35,849 nucleotides of DNA from Rhodospirillales bacterium. Lineage in GTDB: Bacteria; Pseudomonadota; Alphaproteobacteria; Reyranellales; Reyranellaceae. How positions within the stretch are numbered: the stretch's first letter is position 1; each line of letters begins with the position of its first letter. Of this stretch, positions 1-8,292 are shown piece by piece. The notes below the pieces were generated by a model that saw only the letters and a list, made by a program, of their open reading frames with translations, was not told where the DNA came from and made no database searches. The translations under genes were made by a program, and so were the position numbers. The stretch lies in NCBI GenBank assembly GCA_016185145.1, contig JACPOB010000182.1:1-35849 (forward strand). Direction: 5' to 3'.

Positions 1-18
1 GCGCCCGCCACCCACAGG

Positions 19-139
19 GTGGCCGACTTCAAATCGGAATCGGTGGCCGGCTTGGATCGGAACCGGTGGCCGGCTTCAAATCGGAATCAGTGGCCGACTT
101 CAAATCGGAATGGGTGGCCGACTTGCCCCGGAATCCGCA
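19..139. repeat. Five tandem ~24-bp repeats, probable IS21-family terminus
   Basis: Five imperfect direct repeats begin with GTGGCCG at 19, 43, 66, 90 and 114. Most continue as a stretch close to ACTTCAAATCGGAAT, and the array ends in CGGAATCCGCA at 139. IS21-family elements carry multiple terminal repeats bound by their transposase and end in CA, so I read this as an outer end whose istA/istB genes would lie left of the window. No transposase is visible here, so the family assignment is inferred. The spacing is regular with no unique spacers, which excludes a CRISPR array. Confidence 0.55.
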
Positions 140-198
140 GTCATAGCCGATGGACGCCGGCCCGAGCGGCACGGGACGGATCGCGTTGCTGACGCGCG

Positions 199-870
199 GT
201 GGGGGCATTCTCGGTCGGTCGCGTGATCGTCCATCCGCGACCGCCACCGGACGGTGTCGCCCTCGCCACGGGCGCGCTGCTGCGTCTACTGCGGCGGCGG
301 CGCTGGGCGCTGCGGGTGGTCCACATCGTGATCGGCGTCGTGCTGGCGGCGGCGCTGCCGCTGCTGGCCGTGGCGCCTCGGGCTGGGGGCGCGGCGCTGC
401 TGCTGTTGCCGGGCGTGTGGACGCTCTATCTGCTCGTCGATACGGCGCTGCTGTTGGCGTGGCGCCGACGCGTCCTGCGCGCCTGGCGAGGCGGTGAGAT
501 CAATCTCGGCGTGCTGGCCGAGGCGGTGGCGACGCTGCCCAATCTGCCACGGGCCTCCGTCGAGGCGGTGCTGGGCGCGTTGCCGGTGCTCTCCGCGCTG
601 GATGACCGGGATCTCCTGCCGGCGCAGCGCGTGGCGTTGGCCGCGGCGAGCCGGTGGCGCTGGGGAGTGGCGACGGCCGTGGCGCTGCTGCCGACGATGG
701 TGCTTGGGCTGCTGTGCAGTGCGGCGGCGGTCGCGCTGCTGTCGCCGGATGCGGTCGGATCGAGATTCTGGCTCGTGCTGGCCGCGCTGGTCGCGGCCGG
801 CGGGCTGGTGCGTTTCGCGCTTTCGGCGTTGCGGCGCCGGGCAATTGTGAAGGATCGGGAGCGGCGATAG
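199..870 (+). CDS. Unknown multi-pass membrane protein
   Basis: A 223-residue protein I do not recognise. Hydrophobic stretches at about residues 37-58, 65-88, 154-180 and 190-211 suggest four membrane segments, with Arg-rich ends (RLLRRRR near 32, RRRAIVKDRERR at the C-terminus) that fit a cytoplasmic location by the positive-inside rule. A roughly 65-residue soluble stretch separates segments 2 and 3. The start is uncertain: GTG at 199 follows an in-frame TGA at 190-192 and has no convincing ribosome binding site, and an in-frame GTG lies about 20 bp downstream. The probable insertion-sequence end is only 60 bp upstream, so the gene may have lost its native 5' end or promoter. Codon bias is strong in this frame, which supports a real coding region. 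Confidence 0.55.
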   Translation: MGAFSVGRVIVHPRPPPDGVALATGALLRLLRRRRWALRVVHIVIGVVLAAALPLLAVAPRAGGAALLLLPGVWTLYLLVDTALLLAWRRRVLRAWRGGEINLGVLAEAVATLPNLPRASVEAVLGALPVLSALDDRDLLPAQRVALAAASRWRWGVATAVALLPTMVLGLLCSAAAVALLSPDAVGSRFWLVLAALVAAGGLVRFALSALRRRAIVKDRERR

Positions 871-1035
871 AGCTCGGAGGCGGCGATCCCTGAATGATGG
901 TCGGCGGCGCAGGCATGACGAAGTTCAGCAGATCATGTGTGCGAAATCTCACGTCCATCTGCAGGAGGCGGCATTATTGCTTGCATTGAAATCGTCCTGA
1001 GCGAGCCCGAGCTCAACTACGAACGAGGGTGATCC

Positions 1036-1275
1036 ATGACGCTCTTCAAGCGTAGCAACGACATAGAAGTCAGCATCAGTCCGGAGTTCGACAGGGAGTA
1101 TGGGCCCGGAGAAAAGCCCATCCGATCCGGTATCTACCGATGCCGCGGGTGCGGATGTGAAGCGGTTGCCGACGCCTCCAGACCACTTCCGTTGGACAAG
1201 CACCCCAGGCACTCGCCGGCGCAAGGGCCAATTCGATGGCGACTGGCTGTCGCTGCGCAGCAGGAGCCGCACTAG
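1036..1275 (+). CDS. Small zinc-ribbon protein
   Basis: A 79-residue protein. The ATG at 1036 follows a purine-rich GAGGGTG. Its core, SGIYRCRGCGCEAVADA followed by PLPLDKHPRHSPAQGPIRW, matches a small conserved proteobacterial protein with a CxxC knuckle (C36 and C39 by rough count) and downstream His residues that could complete a zinc site. The family pattern, as I recall it, is GIYRCTGCG, then a PLPPQNHHQHT-like stretch, then IRWRL. The function is not established. It stands alone between an unknown membrane protein and the convergent ppk2 gene. Recognition rests on the C-terminal half; the N-terminal part is variable. Confidence 0.7.
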   Translation: MTLFKRSNDIEVSISPEFDREYGPGEKPIRSGIYRCRGCGCEAVADASRPLPLDKHPRHSPAQGPIRWRLAVAAQQEPH

Positions 1276-1321
1276 CGGACAATGCAAGCGGCGGCCACAG
1301 CGCGCCGCTCGACTCCTGGGC

Positions 1322-2131
1322 TTAGGCGTCGCCCGTCCAGTCGTGCTCGGGAACGAACCTGAAGGGATAGTCGGCGCCCTTGTCGTCGCCCGGCGCCTGG
1401 CGGTCGGGCAGCTTGACCTTCTCCCTGGCCGTCCTTTCGTAGGGAATATGGTCCAGCAGGTGCCGGATCAGGTTCAGCCGCGCGCGCCTCTTGTCGTCCG
1501 ACCGGACGACGAACCACGGCGCCCACGTCGAATCTGTCGCCTTGAACATCTCGTCACGGGCCCGCGAATAGTCGTCCCAGCGCCCGTAGGATTCGATATC
1601 CATGGGCGAGAGCTTCCAGGTCTTGCGTCCGTCGGCGATGCGGTCCCTGAGCCTGCGGCTCTGTTCCTCGGGACCGACCTCGAGCCAGTACTTCAGCAGA
1701 ATGATGTCGGACTCGACGACGAGGTGCTCGAGCTCGGGGGTGATTTCCAGGAAGCGCCTGGCCTGGTCTTCCGTGCAGAAACCCATGACGCGCTCGACGC
1801 CCGCGCGATTGTACCAGCTGCGGTCGAAGATGGTGATTTCGCCCGCCGCGGGGAAATGCGGCATGTAGCGCTGGAAGTACATCTGCGTCTTCTCGCGCTC
1901 GGTCGGCGCCGGCAGCGCGACGACGTGGAACACGCGCGGGCTGACGCGCTGGGTAAGCGCCTTGATCGCGCCGCCCTTGCCGGCGCCGTCTCGGCCTTCG
2001 AACACCACGCAGATCTTCTGTCCCGACGCGACGACCCACTTCTGCAGCAGCACGAGCTCCTCATGCAGCTTCGCCAGCTCGCGTTCGTAGACCTTGCGCG
2101 AAAGCTTCTCGGCATCCTTCGGCTTTTTCAT
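1322..2131 (-). CDS. ppk2: Polyphosphate kinase 2 (PPK2, class I-like)
   Basis: A 269-residue single-domain PPK2. It transfers phosphate between polyphosphate and nucleoside diphosphates or monophosphates in the cytoplasm. The Walker A loop is GRDGAGKGG at residues 46-54, and the family signature FDRSWYNRAGVERVMGF lies at 102-118, including the Walker B/lid DRSWYNR. Downstream are the conserved WKLSPMD and a Trp-rich APWFVV segment. Length and single-domain layout fit class I (NDP-phosphorylating) enzymes, but class cannot be settled by eye. The start codon follows GGAGACGCTCC. It lies 19 bp downstream of the P-type ATPase stop, so the two are probably co-transcribed. This suggests, without proving, a link between polyphosphate-derived nucleotide supply and ion pumping. 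Confidence 0.95.
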   Translation of the reverse strand: MKKPKDAEKLSRKVYERELAKLHEELVLLQKWVVASGQKICVVFEGRDGAGKGGAIKALTQRVSPRVFHVVALPAPTEREKTQMYFQRYMPHFPAAGEITIFDRSWYNRAGVERVMGFCTEDQARRFLEITPELEHLVVESDIILLKYWLEVGPEEQSRRLRDRIADGRKTWKLSPMDIESYGRWDDYSRARDEMFKATDSTWAPWFVVRSDDKRRARLNLIRHLLDHIPYERTAREKVKLPDRQAPGDDKGADYPFRFVPEHDWTGDA

Positions 2132-2150
2132 GGAGCGTCTCCGGGAAACG

Positions 2151-4916
2151 TCATGTGCCGGCCTCGACCTCGGTCACCGCCCGTCGCAGGGGCGGCGACG
2201 AGCGGATGACGAACTTCTCCGCTTCCACGACCAGGAAGAACGCCAGGCCGGCGACGAGAAGCCAGGGCCAGATGTGGAGCGGTATGGCCTCGTTGCCGAA
2301 CATCGCCTGCAAGGGTGGCGCGTAGGTGAAGATCAGCTGCAGGACGACGACGGCGCCGATGCCGATCGGCAGGTACCGGTTGCCGAGGTGGGCCGTGACC
2401 GAGAGCGAGCTGTCCAGCAGGTAGCGGCTGTTCAGCAGGTAGAAGACCTGTCCGATCGTGATCATGTTTACGGCGGCCGTGCGGGCAAGCTCGTCCGACG
2501 CGCCCTGCGCCTTCATCCAGAAGAACGCCCACAGCGTGACCGCGAGCAGCGCCAGCCCGACGAACAGAACCCGCCACACGCCGAAGCCGGTCAGGATCGG
2601 CCGATCGACCGCGCGCGGCGGCCGGTTCATGACGTCGAGCTCGTGCGGCTCGAAGGAGATCACGAGGCCGAGGGCGACCGAGGTGACCATGTTGACCCAC
2701 AAAACCTGCGGGGCCGTGATCGGCATGGTGAAGCCCAGCAGGATCGCCACCATGATGACCAGCGCCTGGGCGACGTTGGTCGGCAGCATGAACAGGATCG
2801 CCTTCTCGATGTTGTTGTAGACGGTGCGTCCTTCCTTCACCGCGGCCGTGATCGAGGCGAAGTTGTCGTCGGCCAGGATCATCTCGGCGGCTTCCTTGGT
2901 GACCTCGGTGCCCTTGATGCCCATGGCGACGCCGATGTCGGCCTTCTTGAGCGCTGGCGCGTCGTTCACGCCGTCGCCGGTCATCGCCACGATCTGCCGG
3001 TTGGCCTGGATCGCCTTCACCAGGCGAAGCTTGTGCTCGGGGCTTGCCCGCGCGAACACATCGACGTCGCGCACCGTCTGCTGCAGCGCCGCCTCGTTCA
3101 TTTCCTCGATCTCGGTGCCGGTGACCGCCGTCTTGCCGTCGCCGATCCCCAGCATCCTGGCGATCGCGGCGGCGGTGATCCGGTGATCGCCGGTGATCAT
3201 GGTGACGCGGATGCCGCCGTCGTGGCATTCGCGAACGGCCTCTATGGCCTCCTTGCGCGGCGGATCGAGCAGTCCGATCAATCCGAGCAGGACGAGGTCC
3301 TTCGGCAGATCGGCGGCGGAGAGACCCCCCGGCTTGCCGATCGCTCCGTCCTGCCAGGCCAGCGCGAGCACGCGCTCGCCTCTGCCGGCAAGCTGATCCG
3401 AAGCCTGCAGGAAGTGCGGACGATCGATCGGAGCGGGCTGGCCGGACGCCGTCTGCTGGCGGTCGCAGTGCTCCAGGATGACCTCGGGCGCTCCCTTGAC
3501 CAGCAGGAACGCGTGTCCCCGCGCCGGCTTGTGGAGCGTCGCCATGAACTTGTGCTCCGATTCGAAGGGGATGGCATCGATCCGCGGCGCTTCGGCGAGC
3601 TCGGCCTTGCGGTCGAGGCCGAGCTTGGTTGCGAACGGGTAGAGTGCGCCCTCGGTCGGATCACCCTCGACCTTCCAGGCGCCCTGCTCCTGGAACAGCT
3701 CGGCGTCGTTGCACAGCAGCGAGACGCGCCCCATGAGCGCCAGCACCGGCTCCCCTTCATCGAGCTTGGCGTCGATGCGCTTGCCGTCGTTCGTGACCTC
3801 GCCCTCCGGCGCGTAACCGTTGCCGCTGACCTGATAGGCGGCTTCGGCCGTGACGGCGGACACGACCATCATTTCCATGAGCGTCAACGTGCCGGTCTTG
3901 TCGGAGCAGATGCGCGATACCGAGCCCAGCGTCTCGACCGCCGGCAACTGGCGGATGATGGCGTTGCGCCGCGCCATCCGCTGCACGCCGATCGCGAGCG
4001 TGATCGTGATGATCGCCGGCAGCCCTTCCGGAATCACCGACACCGCGATGCCGACCACGGCCTGGAAGAGCTCGACGAAGTCCATGCCCTTCACCCACTT
4101 GCCGTAGGCGAAGACCAGGACGCCGACGATGCCGACGACGGCGGTGATGACATAGCCGAACTGCTTGATCTGGCGCAGCAGTGGCGTTTCGAGCGCGCTG
4201 ACGCCGGCCAGCAGGGCATTGATGCGGCCGAGCTCCGTCGCGCTGCCTGTCGCGACGACCACGCCCGTCGCGCGACCGGACACGACCATCGTGCCGGAGA
4301 AAGCCATGCACTCCCGATCGCCGACCGTCGCGTTGGCCTCGGCCGGCTCGGTGCCCTTGTCGGCCGGGACCGATTCGCCGGTCAGCGCCGCCTCCTCGGT
4401 GCGAAGGTTCTTGACGTCCGTGAGCCGCAGGTCGGCCGGGATCTTGTCGCCGGATTCCAGCAGGACGACGTCGCCCGGCACGAGCTGCTCGGCGGGGATC
4501 AGGCGCGTCTCGCCGCCGCGTAGGGTGCGCGCTTCGGCCGACAGCATGTTGCGGATCGACTCCAGCGCCTTCTCGGCCTTGCCCTCCTGGATGAAGCCCA
4601 GCACCGCGTTCAGGATGACGACGCCGAAGATGATCGAGGCATCGATCCACAGGTTCAGCATCAGCTTGACGAAACCGGCGCCGAGCAGGACGTAGACGAG
4701 GACGTTGTTGAACTGGGCAAGGAAGCGCATGACCGGCCCGCGCCGCTTGCCTTCCGGCAGCCTGTTCGGTCCGTACCTGGTCAGCCGGGCCGAGGCCTCG
4801 CCTGCATCCAGTCCCTTGTCGCCGTCGGTGGCGAGCCGTTCCGCGACCTCTCGGGTCGACATCGCGTGCCAGGCCACGTCGTCGCCGGTTCTGTTCGCAT
4901 TCGCTGTCGCGTCCAT
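2151..4916 (-). CDS. Cation-transporting P-type ATPase (type II, Ca2+-ATPase-like)
   Basis: A 921-residue inner-membrane pump with the full P-type layout: N-terminal cation-ATPase domain, actuator TGES at 179-182, transmembrane PEGLP at 296-300, phosphorylated Asp339 in DKTGTLT, nucleotide-binding KGAPE at 474-478, TGD at 575-577, hinge TGDGVND at 646-652, and a C-terminal membrane domain with about six segments. The order and length match type II (SERCA/PacL/CtpF-like) pumps. Ion-site residues differ from SERCA: the segment-4 Glu is kept (E297) and N714, N742 and T745 are present, but positions matching SERCA E771 and D800 are Q717 and S746. Substrate is therefore uncertain (Ca2+, Mg2+, Na+ and others possible). 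It is the promoter-proximal gene of an operon with ppk2. Confidence 0.93.
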   Translation of the reverse strand: MDATANANRTGDDVAWHAMSTREVAERLATDGDKGLDAGEASARLTRYGPNRLPEGKRRGPVMRFLAQFNNVLVYVLLGAGFVKLMLNLWIDASIIFGVVILNAVLGFIQEGKAEKALESIRNMLSAEARTLRGGETRLIPAEQLVPGDVVLLESGDKIPADLRLTDVKNLRTEEAALTGESVPADKGTEPAEANATVGDRECMAFSGTMVVSGRATGVVVATGSATELGRINALLAGVSALETPLLRQIKQFGYVITAVVGIVGVLVFAYGKWVKGMDFVELFQAVVGIAVSVIPEGLPAIITITLAIGVQRMARRNAIIRQLPAVETLGSVSRICSDKTGTLTLMEMMVVSAVTAEAAYQVSGNGYAPEGEVTNDGKRIDAKLDEGEPVLALMGRVSLLCNDAELFQEQGAWKVEGDPTEGALYPFATKLGLDRKAELAEAPRIDAIPFESEHKFMATLHKPARGHAFLLVKGAPEVILEHCDRQQTASGQPAPIDRPHFLQASDQLAGRGERVLALAWQDGAIGKPGGLSAADLPKDLVLLGLIGLLDPPRKEAIEAVRECHDGGIRVTMITGDHRITAAAIARMLGIGDGKTAVTGTEIEEMNEAALQQTVRDVDVFARASPEHKLRLVKAIQANRQIVAMTGDGVNDAPALKKADIGVAMGIKGTEVTKEAAEMILADDNFASITAAVKEGRTVYNNIEKAILFMLPTNVAQALVIMVAILLGFTMPITAPQVLWVNMVTSVALGLVISFEPHELDVMNRPPRAVDRPILTGFGVWRVLFVGLALLAVTLWAFFWMKAQGASDELARTAAVNMITIGQVFYLLNSRYLLDSSLSVTAHLGNRYLPIGIGAVVVLQLIFTYAPPLQAMFGNEAIPLHIWPWLLVAGLAFFLVVEAEKFVIRSSPPLRRAVTEVEAGT

Positions 4917-5085
4917 CGCGTCCTCGCCGGCTGTCCGGGCGTACGCCCACCAGTCGCATTCTATGGACGGCGGCGCATGGCTGGCATCAGCAGGAAGTCC
5001 CAGGACTGGGCTTGGCGTCCCAAGGAGGAGGCTCGGCTCATCTGGCCATCAGATCACGATCGTCGCGCGCCCAGCGTAGAGAACG

Positions 5086-5481
5086 TCAGAGCTTTTCAAC
5101 CCCGGCGCGGGCGCAATCCTCGTCTTCCTGCGCGGTCCCGCCGCCGACGCCGCAGGCACCGACCAGGACACCTTGGCGGAAGATCGGCACGGCGCCTTGG
5201 CCATAGAACATGTGGTTGCCTTCGGCCGCGGCGATGCCGCGCAAGGTCGGATGGTCGGCGCGTGGCGTCAGATCGCCGCTCGGTCGTCCGAAGGCGGCCG
5301 AGGCCATGGCCTTGCCCTGGCTGCCGAAGGCGCCAGCCCACATGGCGCCGTCCATGCGCTGGAAGGCGAGGAGCCGTCCGCCGGCATCGCACACGGCGAT
5401 ATTCATCTTGGCGCCGATCTGGTTTGCCTTCTCGATGGCGCCGGCGATCACGCGATTGGCATCCGCGAGGGTGAGAGTCAC
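5086..5481 (-). CDS. GlcG/HbpS-family (DUF336) protein
   Basis: A 131-residue protein of the GlcG/HbpS family. Typical features are the N-terminal LADANRVIAGAIEKA helix, the strand MNIAVCDAGGRLLAFQRMDGA at about 26-46, the GSQGKAMASAAFGRPS segment, and the C-terminal GVLVGACGVGGGT. Some members bind haem or act as redox sensors; others, such as GlcG, have no proven function and sit next to oxidative catabolism genes. The start codon is GTG at 5481, preceded by AAAGGAT. It lies 82 bp downstream of the acyltransferase on the same strand and may be co-transcribed with it. The family call is firm; haem binding is not shown by the sequence. Confidence 0.88.
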   Translation of the reverse strand: MTLTLADANRVIAGAIEKANQIGAKMNIAVCDAGGRLLAFQRMDGAMWAGAFGSQGKAMASAAFGRPSGDLTPRADHPTLRGIAAAEGNHMFYGQGAVPIFRQGVLVGACGVGGGTAQEDEDCARAGVEKL

Positions 5482-5563
5482 GAGGTCGATCCTTTCTGGT
5501 CAGGAACTCACCAGGATGCTGACGCTCGTCGAGTCGCCGGATGACCTGGTCGCGAGAATACTA

Positions 5564-6316
5564 CTACGAGTCGGGGGTGAGGATCGCCAGTTCCAGGCGT
5601 CTCTTTTCCCTCTCTTCGTCGAACCGCGGTCCGACGATCCTGTAGGGACGGCGAAACTCGAGCCTGACCGGCCAGCATTTCGGACTGAGCAGCAGACGCC
5701 GCAGGCTTTCGCCGAAGCCCGGCAGATCCCGCGTCATGTGGTCCGTCATCGCGACGTGCAGCGGCATGATCCAGGCGCCCTTCTTCCAGGCGGCCTTGAG
5801 GACCTGGCCGTTCCTGATCTTGCCCATCCTGTTCGGTCCGACCGACACATGTTCGGCTTGCTTGCTCGTTCGACCGCCTTCGAGATGCGCGACGAAGCAC
5901 TGCTCCCTCTCGAAATGCTCCATCACCCGTTTCATCGCCGACCAGTTGAGTCTCCGCGACTCCAAAGTGTCGTCGCGACCGACTCGAATGCAGCGCAGTC
6001 GCTCATGATCTTCCGGCGTGAAACCCTTGAAGAGGTTCTTGTCCGGAAGGCTCCACGGAAACATCCTGAGCCTGAACATCGCCCAGGGCCAGAACACGAG
6101 AGGAATGAGGAACGTTTCGATGAGCGATGGATGGTTCGCGACGATCAGCACGCGGCCGCGCCGCATGTAGTCCACTGCGCGCCAGTAGCCGCTGATCCTG
6201 ATGATGCGGAACAGTCCGAGGAGCCAGAAGGGGATTCCGAGAAGAGTTCCGAGCAGTACCGCCATCGCGAGCCCGCTCAAGAGCGATGCGAGCCGGCCTT
6301 TGTGCCCCCGTTGCAT
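5564..6316 (-). CDS. PlsC-like lysophospholipid/glycerolipid acyltransferase
   Basis: A 250-residue membrane-associated acyltransferase of the PlsC superfamily. A hydrophobic N-terminus (about 10-38, LLSGLAMAVLLGTLLGIPFW) anchors it. Motif I reads NHPSLIE at 61-67, motif III reads EGGRTS at 146-151, and a late PLHVAM lies near 185. The family normally has NHxxxxD and EGTR; here the catalytic Asp position is Glu67 and motif III carries an extra Gly, so this is a divergent subgroup. Predicted role is acyl transfer to a lysolipid or other hydroxyl acceptor at the inner membrane face. The acceptor cannot be read from sequence. It is probably a single gene or the head of a short operon with the DUF336 gene. 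Confidence 0.82.
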   Translation of the reverse strand: MQRGHKGRLASLLSGLAMAVLLGTLLGIPFWLLGLFRIIRISGYWRAVDYMRRGRVLIVANHPSLIETFLIPLVFWPWAMFRLRMFPWSLPDKNLFKGFTPEDHERLRCIRVGRDDTLESRRLNWSAMKRVMEHFEREQCFVAHLEGGRTSKQAEHVSVGPNRMGKIRNGQVLKAAWKKGAWIMPLHVAMTDHMTRDLPGFGESLRRLLLSPKCWPVRLEFRRPYRIVGPRFDEEREKRRLELAILTPDS

Positions 6317-6424
6317 GGTTTACCGTAATGCATGCGGCACGCGCGACCAAGCGGCCGACGGCCGGCCGAGAGGCGCCGACCCGTCCGTCGATGCGCATGG
6401 ACGTTGATCAGGCCCGAAGCGGAG

Positions 6425-7549
6425 TTACTCGCGCTCGAGGATCGACAGGCCGCGGTTGCGATCGATCAGGTAGATCAGGCCGCGATGGTCGACGTAGACG
6501 TCGTTGCTGCAGACGCGCTCGGCCCCTGCCGGCACGTCCGGCATCCACCAGGCGGCCTGCTTCATCGACAGGGGATTGGCGATGTCGATCACCCGGAGCC
6601 CGTTGGCGAACCAGGCGGCGGGAACCTCGTTGCCGATGATGGTTTCGACGGGCTGATGGCACGCCGTCATCAATGGCGTCTCGATCCCGACCAATTCCGG
6701 CAGCTGAAAGCAGCCGACCGGTATCGGCCGGGTCTCGTCGGTGATGTTCACCATCCAGAGCGCCGCCGGCAGCTCCGGCGAGAGCTTGGGATCCAGGGGC
6801 TGCACGTGCTCGTCCGCGACCAGCATCCAGCGATGGCCGGCGATCGGCACGTCGATCGGAACCAGGCTGTGCGTGGGCCAGCCGAACGGGGGACTCCAGT
6901 CGAGGTGAGAGACCAGCTTCGGCTTGGCCATGTCGCTGATGTCGAGGATGACGCCGCCGCCATACCAGTAGCTGACATACAGACGATCGCCGCGCCGGAT
7001 CGGATGGTGGCAGCGGTGGTTCTTCGCCTTCCAGCCGGGCGTTTCGCCGCCGGCGGTCCATTGCCCTTGCATCCACCAGCGACCGACCTCCTCGGGCCTG
7101 GTCGGATCCTTCAGGTCGAGGATCATGACGATGGTGCCGACGTAGCCCTCCTGCTCGGTGGAAATGTAGGCGTATCGACCGTCGAAGGTGAAACGGTGCA
7201 CACCCATTCCGTCGCACTGCCAGTGGCAGATGTCGCGCGGATTTTCCGGCCGGCTGACGTCGAAGATGCGCAGCCCGACGAAATCACCGGCCGGCTTCTC
7301 GCCGCGCGTCCGCTCGCGGTTCACCACCATGACGTCGTTCGCCACGCGCACCTTGTGCGAATGCAGCCCCGGCGGAATGTCGATCGAAGCGACGATCCTC
7401 GGGTGCGCTGGATCACTCACGTCGATGACGGAGGTCCCGTGCGGCGGCTGCATGTGGCCGACATAGGCGTGGTTGCCGTCCAGAACGACCTGGCCGCCGC
7501 CGGCGATATCGACCCAGGCGACTTCGCGAATGCCGGAACCCTGACCCAT
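6425..7549 (-). CDS. LVIVD-repeat beta-propeller protein
   Basis: A 374-residue protein made of repeated beta-propeller blades of the LVIVD type: GTSVIDVSDPAHPRIVAS near 39-56, VGLRIFDVSRPENPRDI near 90, VMILDLKDPTRPEEVG near 141, GGVILDISDMAKPKLVS near 200, and NGLRVIDIANPLSMKQ near 322. No signal peptide is visible, so it is probably cytoplasmic. Many His/Cys/Asp residues (QCDGMGVHRF, NHRCHHP) might bind a metal, as in selenium-binding-protein-like propellers; that is inference. It is the last gene of a three-gene operon, 19 bp after the racemase-fold gene, with GGGGAAG before its ATG. The catalytic role is unknown, and context suggests degradation of an organic acid or aromatic compound. 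Confidence 0.85.
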   Translation of the reverse strand: MGQGSGIREVAWVDIAGGGQVVLDGNHAYVGHMQPPHGTSVIDVSDPAHPRIVASIDIPPGLHSHKVRVANDVMVVNRERTRGEKPAGDFVGLRIFDVSRPENPRDICHWQCDGMGVHRFTFDGRYAYISTEQEGYVGTIVMILDLKDPTRPEEVGRWWMQGQWTAGGETPGWKAKNHRCHHPIRRGDRLYVSYWYGGGVILDISDMAKPKLVSHLDWSPPFGWPTHSLVPIDVPIAGHRWMLVADEHVQPLDPKLSPELPAALWMVNITDETRPIPVGCFQLPELVGIETPLMTACHQPVETIIGNEVPAAWFANGLRVIDIANPLSMKQAAWWMPDVPAGAERVCSNDVYVDHRGLIYLIDRNRGLSILERE

Positions 7550-7568
7550 GGTGTCTTCCCCTTCAGTC

Positions 7569-8276
7569 TCAGCCCGCGGGCAGCCGTTCGAGCAGCCGCC
7601 CCTTGCCGGGGAGAGGCGTGTCGACCTTCATGGTCTGCAGCACCGCCCACAGCGTCGCCTGATTGGTGGTGATCACAGGCTTGCCGAACTGGCGCTCCCA
7701 GGCCGCGATCCAGTCCATGGTCGGAAAGTTGCCGCCCGGCACCACCAGTGCGTCGATATGCGGGCCATCGATCCGGCGGAACGCCGCTTCGGCCATGCCG
7801 GCGTCCATCTTGCCGATGGCGTAGGCATTGGCCGCCCCGAGGCTTTCCGAGGCGACCACGGCGATGCCGTACTTCGTCTCGTAGTAGCGCCGGGCCCGTC
7901 CGATCACCTCTTCCGAATAGGGCGTCGCCATGGCGACCCGCGAAGCCTCGAGGGCCCTGAGCGCCCGGCCGATCGCCTCGGCGGACGTCAGGGACGGCAC
8001 GCCCGACGCCTCGGTCATGCGCTTCACAGTCACCGCGTCGTAGTCGTCGGTGAACAGGCTCGCCGAGGTTTGCGCCAGCGCGATCACCTCGACCCGCGCC
8101 TCGCCGAGCAGCTTCGCCTGATAGGTCACGTCGGCATCCAGGCTCGGCGAAAACGGCGTGTTGCCGCCTTTGCCGAGCCGGCCGGTATGCACCTGCAGCT
8201 CCGGGGGCAAGCGGCAGTACTCGATCTCGCACGTCGTGTTGGTCGAGGGGATCAGGATCCCGAAATGCCGCGGCAT
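7569..8276 (-). CDS. Asp/Glu racemase-superfamily protein (maleate isomerase/arylmalonate decarboxylase-like) lacking catalytic Cys
   Basis: A 235-residue protein of the maleate isomerase/arylmalonate decarboxylase branch, recognised from GILIPSTNTTCEIEY at the N-terminus, the SLTSAEAIGRAL stretch near 95-106, the RVAMATPYSEEV strand near 113-124, and the DALVVPGGNFPTMDWI segment near 175-190. In this family the first catalytic Cys sits in a CTSGS motif and the second in an SCTN or SCGG motif. Here the two places read AQTSAS (Q69) and PGGN (181-183), so both thiols are missing; the only Cys residues are C16 and C21. The usual two-thiol isomerase chemistry therefore looks impossible. It sits mid-operon, 16 bp after the amidohydrolase. 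Confidence 0.85.
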   Translation of the reverse strand: MPRHFGILIPSTNTTCEIEYCRLPPELQVHTGRLGKGGNTPFSPSLDADVTYQAKLLGEARVEVIALAQTSASLFTDDYDAVTVKRMTEASGVPSLTSAEAIGRALRALEASRVAMATPYSEEVIGRARRYYETKYGIAVVASESLGAANAYAIGKMDAGMAEAAFRRIDGPHIDALVVPGGNFPTMDWIAAWERQFGKPVITTNQATLWAVLQTMKVDTPLPGKGRLLERLPAG

Positions 8277-8292
8277 GACGCGCTTCCCCGGA

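Noticed and set aside
19..139. Possible CRISPR array
   Set aside because: The repeats are directly tandem with no unique spacers and no cas genes; an insertion-sequence end explains them better.
2094..4523. Long plus-strand open frame of 809 codons
   Set aside because: It is antisense to the P-type ATPase. The translation is low-complexity Arg/Asp/His-rich sequence with no domain, as expected of a mirror frame in GC-rich DNA.
4917..5085. Gap between the P-type ATPase and DUF336 genes
   Set aside because: Looked for a gene, small RNA or terminator; only a 12-bp palindrome GGGCGTACGCCC near 4935 is visible, too little to call.
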